From assembly GCF_042186555.1 (NCBI RefSeq), contig NC_133333.1:65025909-65089908 (forward strand): a stretch of 64,000 bases of DNA. The letters are read 5' to 3'. Both the position numbers and the translations under genes were made by a program. Shown piece after piece: positions 1-10,649 of the stretch (its first letter is position 1; the number at the start of each line of letters is the position of its first letter). Below the pieces are notes generated by a model that saw only the letters and a program-made list of their open reading frames with translations, was not told where the DNA came from and did no database searches. Origin of the DNA: Aquarana catesbeiana. Its lineage: Eukaryota; Chordata; Amphibia; Anura; Ranidae.

Positions 1-1455
1 AACAGTGGGTTGGCTCCAGCACTGAGTTCTGAAGATTTAGAATCCATCAAAACCACTGCAGATTGTGCACCATTTAACACACTGGCAGACCAGGTCTAGA
101 CCAACTGTTCCTTCAGCAGGATGTTTCTCAATTATCCCACCATGGGTGAAAGCACAGCAGAGCTAGGACAGGTGCTAGCACCTTGGTGAGGAACCAAGGT
201 GTCAGACAGGCAAAATTGAAGAGAAAACAAACTGACAATGTTGCACGCCAATAGCAAAATACAGTTATGCGTTGATGCTGGGGGAAATAGGGATGTATAA
301 GTAGGCATCCTTGAGCTGCACAGAAGCCAGCAGGTCCTTCCAGATAAGGGGAAGGGATGACTGACCTGGCAGATTCCAGGAATTTTGGAATCTAAAAGAA
401 CTTGAGAATCTTCAGATCCTGAATGGGGGAAATGCCTCCCTTTGCCTTGGGGACAGAAAAAGATTAGGGTAGAGCCCCCTAAACCTTTCCTTGTCTGGAA
501 CTATGGCAATAACTGCTGGAGAACAGTGTGAAGCTCCATAGACCAACACTTAAGTCAAGGGATCCTTCACATATGAACCGAAAATAGGTTCAGCCTAGAT
601 ATTTGATGGATTATACCTGTTAACCCATCAATACAGTAGCATAATGCATGGGGCAAAAGTAGTTTTACTTTAGCCCTAAATGGCCAGAATCCAACAAGAA
701 TTAATCCCCATTGACTATAATATAATTCACCTCCAAGATGGAGTTCACCAGATCTCAAACAAGATCCACCAAACCATTGTCCAATCCAACCTAGACAGAT
801 TCACTCATCACTACTGAGGTCAAATCAGCAAACATACCTTTCATTAGAAACTATTAAAAAGATTTCAGTTTGAGATATTCTAGCTTCACATGTCGCAAGG
901 CTGGCCAGAATTCTGAAAGAATGTTTCCCTGCATAAAGCCACATGCTGAGGATGTGTTAATCTGTGTCATCCCACTGACAGCTAGCAGCATTTTGCTGTT
1001 AAATGTGGTTGTGACTGGCAGCTTCAGTCCCCACTAATGACTAAACAAAACAGAGTGGTTCTCTATCGTTTGATCACTATGTCTGCTATAACAAACTTAT
1101 CACATACAAACTGAAAGCTTCATTAACAAAATATTTTGTAGATTGCAGACGCCCCTGCATTATAAAGACTGTCGTAGCTTGCATAGTCCCCTGCAATCTA
1201 AAGGTGGCAGTGTAGCACTGTTTAATACTGTGGAACTTGAGAAAGGGTGGGGGCACCCAAAACCATTGTTCAGATGTCCCTGTGTAGGAATGTCTCGCAT
1301 ACCTGTTGGTGGAACAAAGTATTACATTTACAACACCCCAATTACCTTCTAAAGTGTAAAGGTTGTATATGGAAATTGTAAAATTAGGTCTTAGGCAAGT
1401 ATACAATGTGAAGGCTAAATCCTTGCATACAAGAGAACTGAATACCTACATACGG
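1..1455. other. Unassigned flank
   Basis: No repeat family, transposase or polymerase motif was recognised here, and all open frames are short. The first 104 bases are open in frame 1 up to a TAG at 103-105, which could be the end of an exon but is also within chance. Codon pattern and splice signals give no firm support, so I treat this as unannotated intergenic sequence or old unrecognised repeat. Confidence 0.4.
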
Positions 1456-2009
1456 TACAGTGCAAAATCTTTAGGCATGTGTAAAGAAAATGTTGTAAAT
1501 TAAAAATGCTTTCAAAAATATATATTTGTTTATTTTTATTATCAATTTACAAAATGCGACTGAATTTACAAAAGTGACTGAACAGAAGAAAAATCAAAGT
1601 CAAATCAATATTTGATGTGACTACCCTTCAGACCAGCATCAATTCATACGCTTGCACAAAGTCAGGGATTTTGTAAGATTACAGTCAGGTGTACGAGTTA
1701 CCAATTATACCAAGTAGGGGCTAATGATAATCAATTTTATATGTAGGTTGAAACAGTCATTAATTGAAACAGCGGTGTTTCATGGCACAGGTTAAATACC
1801 ACGGCCAGACTGAGCACACGATCAAGACACAAGGTAGTTATACTGCATCAGCAAGGTCTCTCCCAGGTAAAGATTTCAAAGCAGACTGGGGTTTTAAGAT
1901 GTGCCTTTCAAGCTCTTTTTGAAGAGGCACAAAGAAACGGTCAGTGTTGAGGAACAACAGCAGCGGTTGGCTAAGAAAACTTAATGCAGCAGATAAAGAC
2001 ACATGCTTA

Positions 2010-3260
2010 CTTCCCTTCAATATCGGAAGATGTCCAGCAGTGCCATCAGCACAGAACTGGCGGAAACCAGTGAGACCCAGGTACACCCATCTACTGTCTG
2101 GAGACAACTGACCAGAAGTGGTCTTCATGGAAGAACTGCAGCCAAAAAGCCATACCTCCGATGTGGAAACAAAGCTAAGTGACTCAACTATGCACGAAAA
2201 CATAGGAACTGTAGTGCGAAAAAATGGCAGCAGGTGCTCTGGACTGATGAGTCAAAATTTGAAATATTTGGCCATAGCAAGAGGTGGTTTGCTCTACGAA
2301 GGGCTGGACAGTGGTACTATAAATGATTGTCTGCAGGCAACAGTAAAGCATTGTGAAGGCCCCTTGCAAGTTTGTGGCTGCATTTCTGCAAATGGAGTTG
2401 GAGATTTGGTCAGGTTCAACGGTATCCTCAATGCTCAGAAATACAGGCAGATAGTTAGCCATCATGTCATACCATCAGGGTGGTGTGTGATTGGCCCCAA
2501 ATTTATTCTGCAGCAGGACAACCACCCAAAAAACATACAGCCAATGTAAATTCACCTTGTAAAAAAAATAATAAATGCACATCTTTTTGCAGGTACAAAA
2601 TGTGCAATTATTTTTTGTACTAGTACTCTGAAAAGCATTGCACCCACAAATCAGCAGATCATGGGTGCAATGCAGGACTCCTGCAAACTGTATGTGTAAA
2701 CGGTCTGCTCGTACCATGTACGAGCAGGCAGTTACACACTGACAGGGAGCATCAATGAACTACCTAGAGTGCTCAACAGTGCCCTGGTAGTTCATTGAGA
2801 ACCATGCGCCAAAAGGCTGTCGGTACATGTAGTTCTCCCATTCACAGAGCTCTGTGACTGAATGACGCAGCCGGGTGGGTAAAGTCCCGCACGGCCACTT
2901 TTTCAAAAAAAATTGTGACAGTGAGATCAGGCAGAAGAACCCCAACTTGCTGCCACTACAGGTGGTAGATCGGGTTAACCCTGCAGCAGTGAGAACATGC
3001 TACTAATCCACCCTAAAAATGGGAGAACTTATCCTTTAAGAACTATCTTCAGTGTAAAGAACAAGGAGTCCTGAAAGTGATGGTTTGGTCCCCAAAGAGC
3101 CCTTATCAACATCATTGAGTCTGTCTGGGATTACATAAAGACACAGAAGCCTACATCCACAGAAGATTTGTGGTTAGTTCTCCAAGCTGTTTGTAACAAC
3201 CTACTGTAACTGCTGAATTCCTTCAGAAACTGTTTGCAAATGTACCTAGAATTGATGCTG
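2010..3260 (+). pseudogene. Tc1-A transposase remnant
   Basis: Tc1 transposases cut and paste the element with a DD34E catalytic triad after an N-terminal paired-like helix-turn-helix domain. Visible here in shifting frames are the first catalytic block (W-T-D-E-S-K-F-E-I-F-G, near 2245-2275) and the second block around Q-Q-D-N-H-P-K (2510-2535, canonical D-N-D-P-K-H). The region around the third acidic residue resumes only after the inserted MITE, near 3085-3130, followed by a recognisable C-terminus near 3210-3260. There are several frameshifts and the N-terminus is not clear. It is non-functional, and the family call is firm. Confidence 0.75.
2547..3039. mobile_element. MITE inserted in Tc1-A
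   Basis: The Tc1 transposase similarity stops at about 2546 and resumes at about 3040, which defines the insert. The right end reverse-complemented begins TTAAAGGATAAGTTCTCC and the left end has the degraded match TAAATTCACCTTG. The target looks like TTAA, suggesting a piggyBac-type or similar TTAA-targeting MITE. No open frame of note lies inside. The family is assigned from termini only. Confidence 0.6.
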
Positions 3261-3403
3261 GTGGTAACACCAAATATTGATTTGGATTTCTGTTCATGTA
3301 TCTGTTTATTTACCTGTTAAATGATCTAAATAAAATTAACTTCTATTTCTGTGTATTTTTCACACCTGTGTAAAACGTTTGCACAGTAGTGTATACTGCC
3401 AAA

Positions 3404-4001
3404 TAGGGATGAGCCGAACACCCCCCCGGTTCAGTTCGCACCAGAATCTGCGAACAGGACCGAAAATTTGCACGAACGTTAGAACCCCATTGACGTCTAT
3501 GGGACTCGAATGTTCAAAATCAAAAGTGCTCATTTTAAAGGCTAATTTGCATGGTATTGTCCTGAAAAGGGTTTTGGGACCCGGCTCCTGCCCCAGGGGA
3601 CATGTATCAATGCAAAAAGAAGTTTTAAAAACGGCCGTTTTTTCGGGAACAGTGATTTTAATGATGCTTAAAGTAAAAAAAAGTGAAATATTCCTTTAAA
3701 TATCATACCTGGGGGGTGTCTATAGTATGCCTGTAAAGTGGCGCGTGTTTCCCGTGCTTACAACAGTCCCTGCACAAAATGACATTTTTAAAGGAATAAA
3801 AGTCATTTAAAACTGCTTGCGGCTTTAATGTAATGTCGGGTCCTGGCAATATGGATGAAAATCAGTGAAACAAACGGCATGGGTAACCCCAAGTCCATTA
3901 CCAGGCCCTTCGGGTCTTGTATGGGTATTAAGGGGAACCCCACACCCAAATTAAAAAAGGAAAGGTGTGGGGCCCCCAGGCCCTATATACTCTGAACAGC
4001 A
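3404..4001 (-). other. hAT-A 3' subterminal region
   Basis: Non-coding terminal segment of hAT-A. The same sequence occurs inverted at the other intact copy, hAT-C (about 60543-60899), and partly in hAT-B (32715-32904), so it belongs to the hAT family and not to the host. No gene or promoter motif is visible. Confidence 0.75.
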
Positions 4002-4739
4002 GTATACAGGCGGTGCAAACAAGACAGGGACTGTAGGTTTGTTGTTAAGTAGAATCTGTTTGTAATTTTGAACTGGTACATTTATAACGTGTTTAGCTAA
4101 AGCCAAAAAAATCTATTTTAAGCTTTTTGGAAAACATAGGGAAGGGTTATCACCCCTGTGACATTTGTTTTGCTGTCTGTGCTCCTCTTCAGAAGATTTC
4201 ACCTCACTTTTTGTCCCAATGACAAATGTTTTTTGAAAATTTGGGGTTTTTAGTGAAACAAGGATTGGTAATAAAGCATCAGTGGAAAGGAGAAAAGTTT
4301 TTTTCCATATTAACTCTTATGCCGCGCACACACGATCGGACTTTCTGGCATACTTGGTCCGGCAGACTTTCCGACGGACTTTGTCCGCCAGGTGCGCCGG
4401 ACTTAAAAACGGACGCACTTGCCCTTACACGACCGGACTTTTTGGCGGGCTAAGTCCACCCGTCTTTCCAACGGACTTTCGCCAGAGTTACGGCGGACTT
4501 TCAGAATGAACGGACACACACACGGACAAGTCCGTTCATTTTGAACGTGACTCAGGTACGACAGGACTAGAAAAGGAAGTCAATCTTGCCGTTTTTATCG
4601 GCGAGATTGACACCTTGCGAGCCCCGTCGCGGGGCATACCAAGCTGTGACGTTTTAGGGGGTGTGGTCAACATCACCCAGTGACCACGCCCCCTAAAACG
4701 TCACAGTCCCAGCATGCCCAGGGACTGTGAAGTCATAAG

Positions 4740-4766
4740 GGGGCGGGGTCTCCGCCTATATAAGTC
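4740..4766 (+). promoter_or_regulatory. Putative Pol II promoter (GC box + TATA) inside MITE
   Basis: A GC box (GGGCGGGG, 4741-4748) lies just before a TATA-like element (CTATATAAG, 4756-4764). An ATG follows at 4809 and AATAAA at 5028. The spacing fits a small transcription unit. This is inference from motifs only. Confidence 0.4.
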
Positions 4767-4808
4767 ACAACGGAGCGCTCAGAGAGCAGTCCAGCCGGAG
4801 AGAGCGTC

Positions 4809-5042
4809 ATGTCAACATCTGGAGAAGAGAAGAGGGAAGAAGACAAGAAGCCCAGAAGTCCGGACCTCCGCTGGCAAAAGAGAGGCATGAAGACAGCGGA
4901 GGAGCCAGCAGAAGAACTGGAACACCGGGAGAAGAACCAACCGGACGCCGGGAGAAGAGGAACCGGAGGGACCCCCGAAGCTGGAAGACGACCCCTGAAG
5001 CCGGAGGAAGACCCCCCGGAGCTGTTTAATAAATTATTTTAA
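4809..5042 (+). CDS. Small charged ORF inside Harbinger-type MITE (77 aa)
   Basis: A 77-codon frame beginning MSTSGEEKREEDKK. It is very rich in E, K, R, P and G, with no membrane segment or recognised domain, and ends at TAA just after an AATAAA signal that overlaps the 3' end of the frame. It sits about 45 bases downstream of a TATA-like box. I do not recognise the protein. It may be a relic of an internal gene of the parent Harbinger element, a captured host first exon, or a chance frame in purine-rich DNA. The promoter-like and polyA-like signals around it are the only reason to list it. Confidence 0.35.
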   Translation: MSTSGEEKREEDKKPRSPDLRWQKRGMKTAEEPAEELEHREKNQPDAGRRGTGGTPEAGRRPLKPEEDPPELFNKLF

Positions 5043-5064
5043 AAACCAGTGTAGTGTGTTTTAT
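5028..5064 (+). terminator. Putative polyadenylation region
   Basis: AATAAA at 5028-5033 is followed about 20 bases later by a GT/T-rich stretch (GTAGTGTGTTTTATT), the usual layout of a vertebrate cleavage and polyadenylation site. It closes the 77-codon frame. Motif-based only. Confidence 0.4.
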
Positions 5065-5084
5065 TATTGACACTTTTTCCCTAG

Positions 5085-5123
5085 GTGAATGGGTATTGGT
5101 ACCATGTACCCCATACTCATTCA
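5085..5123. repeat. Imperfect hairpin in Harbinger-type MITE
   Basis: GTGAATGGGTATTGGTAC on the left pairs with the inverted GTACCCCATACTCATTCAC on the right, leaving a very short loop. The role is unknown; such hairpins are common in MITE interiors. Confidence 0.6.
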
Positions 5124-5926
5124 CATAGGCTGGGGGGCCGGGATCTGGGGGCCCTCTTATAGGGGGCTCCTGGATTCCGATAAGCCCCCCGCCTGCAGAC
5201 CCCGACAACCAACGGCCAGGGCTGTCGGGAAGAGGCCCTTGTCCTCATCAACATGGGCGCCCCCTCCCCAAAAGCACTCACCCCCCATGTTGAGGGCATG
5301 CGGCCTGGTACGGTTCAGGAGGGGGGGCGCTCGCTCGTTCCCACTCCCTTTCCTGACCGACCGGGCTGCGTGCTCGGATCGGGGTCTGGTATGGATTTTA
5401 GGGGGGATCCCACGCCGTTTTTTCGACGTAGGGGTTCCCTTTAAAATCCATACCAGACCTAAGGGCCTGGTGTGCCCGCCGCTCGCCGCAATAGGAAAAT
5501 TTGTTTTTCCTATTGCAGCGAGCGCAAAATGCAATACCCTGCCCTTGCGTCGTATCTGGTCCGTTGGACCAGCATACAGACGAGAGGGCTTTCCGTCGGA
5601 CCAGCACACAGACAAGCGGACTTTCCGTCAGAAACTGAGTCCGACGGAAAGATTTAAAGCACGTTTCAAATCTAGGTCCGGCGGGCTTTTGGGAAAAAGT
5701 CTGCCGGAAAAGTCCGCCGGAGCCTACACACGGTCGGATTGTCCGGCGGACTCTGGTCCGCCGGACCAGGTATGCCGGAAAGTCCGCTTGTGTGTAGGCG
5801 GCATTACAGGAGAGAATTTCCCTTCCTAGGGGTAGATTTCATCTCACTTCCTGTTGTCTCCTTCAGTTTGCAAGTAGGAGTCGTTTGTAAGTTGGATGTT
5901 TGAAAGTAGGGGCCTGGCCTATATAC

Positions 5927-6360
5927 TCAACAGAAATTTGGGCCTTAGGTGTTGTTGTGGCCACAACACTAAGCCCTCACAGGGCCCTGCTGTGAAATAT
6001 TAGATCAAGAATTGTAATTACATGCCCCTGTTGAACAGGGGCAGAAAAATTGGGCCTTTGGTGGTGGTGGTGCCACAACACTAAGTCCTCACAGTTACTC
6101 TTGGTGGGCGCAGAAACGGGCCCTGCTGTGAAATATTAGATCAAGAATTATAATTATATGTCCGTGTTGAACAGGGGCTGAAAAATTGGGCCTTAGGCAC
6201 TGGTGCCACAACACTGCAACCCCTCACAGATACTCTACTCTAGTTGGAGCGCAGGAACTAGCCCTGCTGCAAAGAACTGGATCAAAAATTGTAATTACAC
6301 TCCCCTGTTAAACAGGGGCTGAAAAATTGGGCCTTAGGCACTGGTGGTGGCGCCCAGAAC
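5927..6360 (-). repeat. Tandem repeat of about 125 bp in hAT-A 3' region
   Basis: Three to four units, each with a TTGGGCC start, ACAACACTAAG, a CCCTGCTGTGAAATATTAGA segment and a CCCCTGTTNAACAGGGG hairpin. The same array recurs at 30366-30835 (hAT-B) and 52608-53205 (hAT-C), always just 3' of the transposase, so it is a conserved non-coding part of this hAT family. Confidence 0.8.
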
Positions 6361-6488
6361 CAAAAATGTTCTTACAAGCTATCAGCATGATCATTGAGGA
6401 GGAAGAGGATAAATACTCAGCATAACACAATAGTCACTCAGCATCAGCATAGGCAGTCTTTGAAGGGATCTAACATTTCAAAAAAAAA

Positions 6489-9400
6489 TTATTCGGTTAC
6501 ATCAGCATCAGGTGCTTGGTAGCTGGTGGTGATCCAAGACTGATTCATTTTTATGAAGGTCAGTTGATCGACCGAGTCGGTGGACAGGCGCACCTTGTGA
6601 TCGGTTACAAAGCCTCCAGCAGAACTGAATGTGCGTTCCGAAAGAACACTGGATGCAGGACAGGCCAGTAGCTCAATTGCAAACTGTGCAAGCTCTGGCC
6701 AGTGGTCCATCCTCAAGACCCAGTAACCCAGAGGATTTTCAGTGGGAAAGGTGTCCAAGTCAGATCTTGCCCCTAGGTATTCCTGCACCATGTAAAAACA
6801 GACGCTGGCGATGGTTGCTGGAACCGATCATACCATCGGTCAGACGGCCACCTTCTCCACCACTCCTTCTTTGACTGACCAAAGCCTTAGCAACACGTTG
6901 TCCAGAAAAAGGAGTTTGTAACCTCCCAGTCTCTGGGAATGCGTTGCACAGAACTTTCTGCAAGGCCTCCCGAAGATGTTTCATCTTCTGCTCCCTTTGC
7001 GACGGCAAAATAAGGTCCATAACCTTACCCTTGTAACGTGGATCAAGGAGGGTTGCCGGCCAGTATTGTTCCTTCTCCTTGATACCAAGAATACGAGGAT
7101 CCTTCCGCAGGCTTTGCAGGATCAGGGAGGCCATGCAGCGTAGGTTTGCTGAGGCATTCGGTCCGGAGTCCTCTGGGTCACTAAGGACGATATGATCTGC
7201 AGCCACCTCCTCCCAGCCACGTACAAGTCCATGTGTGTCTTGGGACTGTAAATGATCCCTTAAAGACTGATGCTGATGCTGAGTGCCAGGCTCCACCTCC
7301 ATACTGACACAATCTTCCTCCTCCTCCTGTGTGATCGGTGGGCATGCAGGAATACGGTCTGGATAAAGGGGGCCTTGAGAGCTAAGGAAGTCCTCTTCCT
7401 GCCTCTGTTCTACCTCAAGTGCCCTGTCCATTATTCCATGCAGCGTGTGCTCCAACAGGTGGACAAGGGGGACAGTGTCACTGATGCATGCACTGTCACT
7501 GCTCACCATCCTCGTGACCTCCACAAATGGTGACAGGACAGTGCATGCATCCCTGATCATAGCCCACTGGCGTGGGGGAAAAAAAAAACAAGCTCCCCTG
7601 ACCCTGTCCTGGTGCTATAGTCACAGACCCTGTCCAGGTACTCATTGATGGCCCTCTGCTGCGTGTGCAGCAGCTGCAGCATGGCCAACGTTGAGTTCCA
7701 CCTGGTGGGCATGTCACAGATTAGGCAGGTTAAATTCCTTTTGGAGGTCTGCCAGCCAAGCACTGGCATTATAAGACAGGCGGAAATGCACACAGACTTT
7801 CCTGGCCTGCCTCAGGACATCCTGTAAGCCCAGGTACCTGCCCAAGAACCGCTGCACCACCAAGATAAGGACGTGAGCTAAACAGGGAACATGGGTCATT
7901 TGTCCCTGTCGGAGGGCGGGAGGAGGTTGGCGCAAACCACCATTCCTGCCGTAAGTTGGCGTGGCGTCAACCACCTCTGAACCTGCCCCTGCAGAGCTGA
8001 CAGAACCTCTGCCCCAGTGTGGCTCCTGTCCCCCAAGCACACCAGCTCAAGCACCGCATGGCATCTTTTGGCCTGCGTACTTGCGTAGCCCCTTGAATGC
8101 CTACGAAGCACTGCTGGTTCCAAGGACAAAGCACAGGAAGAGGCCATGGAGGAAGAAGAGGAGGGGGTGGAGGAGAGAGGCGTGTCAGAATCACTAATAG
8201 TGGCATTTTGGAGGCGTGGTGGTGGAACAACCTCCAACACTACTGCCCCTTATCCTGCATCCTTCCCAGCTGCCAGAAGAGTCACCAAATGCGCCGTGAA
8301 ACGTAGGTAACGTCCCTGTCCATGCCTGCTGGACCATGAGTCAGCGGTAATATGCACCTTACCGCTGACCACCCTGTCCAGCGAGGCCAAGACATTGCCT
8401 TCCACATGCCGGTAGAGAGCCGGAATCGCCTTCCATGAGAAAAAGTGGCGTTTGGGAACCTGCCACTGAGGAACCTCACATTCCACAAACTCACAGAAGG
8501 GGGCAGAGTCTACCAATTGAAAAGGTAGCAGTTGAAGTGCTAGCAATTTTGCCAAGCTAGCATTTAACCGCTGGGCATGTGGATGGCTGGGAGCGAACTT
8601 CTATTTGCAGTGCAGCAGCTGGGGCAGGGAAATTTGCCTGGTACAATCTGACGTCGGTGTACCAATAGCAGATTGCCCGCAAGTACTTGGCTGTGACACA
8701 CCTAATTCTACACCTTCATTCCTCTCAGTGCAGGTCTCAGAGGACTGAAGGTATAGTGGGGTTGGAGATCCCAGCTGATGAGGAGTAAGGAGAAGTCCCC
8801 TTTGTTTTTTGGTGTGGGTCTTTTAGGTACGCTTGCCAACGAACTGCATGGCAGGTCAAAATTTGTCAAGCATGTGGTGCCCAAGCGGGAGATGCTTTGG
8901 CCACGCGAGATACGCTTGAGACATATGTTGCAAATAGCGGTAGTGCCATCTGATGCACTCGTCTCAAAAAAGGCCCACACCAAAGAACTTTTGGAATAAC
9001 GCGCAGAGACAGCAGCGCCCTGCACATGCGGAGCTCTGCATTGTGATGCAGTCAGTGTGTTGCCCTTAGGCTGGCCCTGCCTCGGTGATGTGCCTCCTCC
9101 TCCTCCTCTCTCCTATCAGGCACCCACGTTGAGTCAGTGACCTCATCCCCTCCCTCCTCATCACTGGAGCAAACCTGGCAGTATGCTGCAGCAGGGGGAA
9201 CATGACTGCCAGATTGCTGTCCTTCTTGGGCACCCCCTCTGTCCGTGCTCACGTTACTGGCTTCATGTAGCTCAGTATCATCATCAGAGCCTTCTAAACG
9301 CTGGGCATCCTCCTGAAGCATGTACCCAACACTGTTATCAAACAGTTCGAGGGATTCCTCAGGAGGACATGGTGGGGCTAGGGAAGGAGTCACTGATGCC

Positions 9401-9692
9401 ATTGAGTGGAGGGAAGAGGCCGCGTTGGCAGCTGCTTTGCCAAAGTACCCTGAGCATGGGTGAGAGAAGAGGAGGATGAGGACGGCTTGGTCATCCTCTC
9501 TACCAAGTCTTCCGCATGTTGCGGCTCAACACGGCCAGCTGCCGAAAAAAAGGCCAAGCGTGTCCCACGGCCACATGCTGATGAGGATGCACCGTGTCCA
9601 TGACCAGCACTGTTGCCTCTAGACACAGAGCCTGCTTGCCCTCTTTTATTGGCTTGTGACTGTCTGCCTCTCCTTGTTGGCCTTCCAGACAT
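6489..9692 (-). pseudogene. hAT-A transposase (BED finger, hAT core), frameshifted
   Basis: A cut-and-paste transposase that binds the TIRs and excises and inserts the element. In order on the minus strand: N-terminus MSGRPTRRGRQ with a basic, Ser/Gly-rich stretch (9692 down to about 9390); an acidic linker (9400-9052); a BED zinc finger with the C-N-I-C knuckle (about 8930; its His pair is degraded here to T-N-F-D...); the first catalytic block TADSWSS (about 8340); a C-L-A-H-V-L motif (about 7870); ICDMPTRWNS (about 7710); FVEVTRM, where other copies have FEEATRM with the catalytic E; and the C-terminal hATC block YW..ELAQFAIELLACPASS with SERTFSSAGG (6700-6590), stop at 6489. At least five frame changes make it non-functional. 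ZBED-type host genes are relatives, but the TIR and TSD show this is a transposon. Confidence 0.85.
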
Positions 9693-9777
9693 ACTAATGG
9701 CCTGCAGTGAGATGTAGCTGCACTAAGCTGGGATATATATATATACACACACACACACATACTGAAGCTAGCAAAAT

Positions 9778-10110
9778 CAACTGCCTGTCTGTAGTATTAT
9801 TAGTACGAGAACACCACCAATCTTCTACAGGTAGCTTTAGCTGAACACTGTGCAGAGGACGCACTACACTAACGTGTAAATAATGTAGCTGCCTGCGGTA
9901 GTGATAGGATCAGGAAAACACCACCAACCTTCTACAGGTAGCTTTAGCTAAACACTGTGCAGAGGTCGCACTACACTAACTTGTAGCTTTAGCTGAACAC
10001 TGTGCAGAGGTCGCACTGCACTAACTGTAAATACTGTAGCTGCCTGACTGTGGTACTAATATGATCAGAAGAACACCAGTAATTTTCTTCAGGTAGCTGT
10101 AAATACAGTA
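9778..10110. repeat. Tandem repeat in hAT-A 5' leader
   Basis: About three units that share CTACAGGTAGCTTTAGCT, AACACTGTGCAGAGG and CGCACTACACTAAC, with a period near 120 bp and one shortened unit. Found only in this hAT copy in recognisable tandem form. Confidence 0.7.
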
Positions 10111-10194
10111 ACACCTGCCTGAATGGATCTAGCTAAACTGAATACAGTGTGTATATATACACACACCACCTGGGATCGATCTCTCTCTCTCTCT

Positions 10195-10198
10195 CTCT

Positions 10199-10242
<44 letters not shown>
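10195..10242. repeat. TA/CA microsatellite
   Basis: A (TA)n tract followed by (CA)n, preceded by a short CT tract. Related TA tracts sit at equivalent places in the other hAT copies and act as insertion targets for TA-specific Tc1 elements. Confidence 0.9.
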
Positions 10243-10394
10243 ATACACTGTAAGTGCAGCTAACTGACTGTCCTGCCTAATCTAACTTAAATCAAATGAC
10301 ACTGTCTGTCTCTCAACGCCGGAACACACTACACAGGGCCGACATGCAGGCGGCCTTATATATTGTGGGGCGTGTACTAAACCCCATGAGCCAT

Positions 10395-10427
10395 AATTGG
10401 CCAAAGCCAACCTGGCTTTGGCCAATT
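10395..10427. repeat. Perfect hairpin in hAT-A 5' subterminal region
   Basis: Arms AATTGGCCAAAGCCA and TGGCTTTGGCCAATT (15 bp, perfect) around a 3-base loop. Equivalent GGCCAA-containing palindromes occur at the 5' ends of hAT-B and hAT-C, which suggests a family feature such as a transposase-binding or replication-associated hairpin (inference). Confidence 0.8.
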
Positions 10428-10649
10428 ACAGCTCTCTGTACAGACAGCGCTGTGATTGGCCAAGCATGCGGGTCATAGTGCATGCTTGGCAATGCATTGC
10501 GATGCCGCAGTGAGTTATGGCCCGTGACGTGCCACTCGAATTTGGCGCGAACGGCCCACATCGTTCACAATTCGGCGAACGGCCGAACACACGATGTTTG
10601 AGTCAAACATGGGTTCGACTCGAACATGGAGCTCATCCCTACTGCCAAA

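Larger units (their letters stand above)
1456..3388 (+). mobile_element. Tc1-A: decayed Tc1/mariner transposon
   Basis: The ends are inverted: the left reads TACAGTGCAAAA and the right, reverse-complemented, reads TACTGTGCAAAC, with matching T-rich sequence further in and TA at each edge as expected for Tc1/mariner. A broken Tc1 transposase lies inside on the plus strand. A roughly 490-bp MITE (2547-3039) interrupts it. The ends are diverged and the coding part has many lesions, so this is an old copy. The hAT-A element begins only 15 bases beyond its right end. Confidence 0.8.
4320..5803. mobile_element. Harbinger-type MITE, 1.48 kb
   Basis: Inverted termini TGCCGCGCACACACGATCGG and, reverse-complemented from the right, TGCCGCCTACACACAAGCGG. 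The 3-bp duplication TTA lies at 4317-4319 and 5804-5806. Short TIRs plus a 3-bp TTA duplication point to PIF/Harbinger. No transposase is encoded. Inside is a compact promoter-ORF-polyA arrangement (4740-5064), an imperfect hairpin at 5085-5123, and GC-rich repeat sequence out to the right end. Confidence 0.75.
4002..5925. mobile_element. MITE-1 copy in hAT-A (TATACAGGC termini)
   Basis: A MITE with termini like TATACAGGCGGT on the left and GGCCTATATA on the right. Its left arm runs through an AAGACAGGGACTGTAGG stretch; its right arm contains CAAGTAGGAGTCGTTTG. The same MITE occurs in hAT-B (30838-32757) and hAT-C (about 53200-54035) at the equivalent place, so it was probably already part of the hAT family before the copies spread. 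It is split here by a Harbinger-type MITE at 4320-5803. Confidence 0.65.
3404..10641 (-). mobile_element. hAT-A: complete hAT transposon with nested inserts
   Basis: The termini are TAGGGATGAGC at 3404 and its inverse GCTCATCCCTA ending at 10641. Both are flanked by the identical 8-bp duplication CTGCCAAA (3396-3403 and 10642-10649), the hallmark of hAT insertion. The element is 7,238 bp including nested MITEs at about 4002-5925. The transposase lies on the minus strand (9692 to 6489), so 10641 is the 5' end. The 5' region holds tandem repeats, TA/CA microsatellites and hairpins. The 3' region holds a repeat of about 125 bp with a hairpin in each unit. The intact TSD suggests a fairly recent insertion, but the transposase is broken. 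Confidence 0.92.
9693..10641 (-). other. hAT-A 5' region
   Basis: Non-coding leader and 5' terminus of hAT-A: short TA/CA microsatellites at 9732-9760 and 10195-10242, a tandem repeat at about 9778-10110, a 15-bp-arm hairpin at 10395-10427, and palindromic subterminal sequence up to the TIR. No protein gene is visible. A transposase promoter should lie here but I cannot locate it. Confidence 0.7.

Noticed and set aside
1..105. Open frame from the window start to a TAG, possibly a host exon
   Set aside because: About 34 codons without stop is within chance; no splice acceptor or homology can be judged because the start is outside the window.
5089..5829. 246-codon frame inside the Harbinger-type MITE
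   Set aside because: GC-rich MITE sequence with long open frames in several registers and on both strands; it crosses the right TIR, so it is not a gene of the element.
6489..9692. A domesticated ZBED-like host gene
   Set aside because: The frame is broken at several points and the unit is bounded by hAT TIRs with an 8-bp duplication; sister copies lie in the same window.
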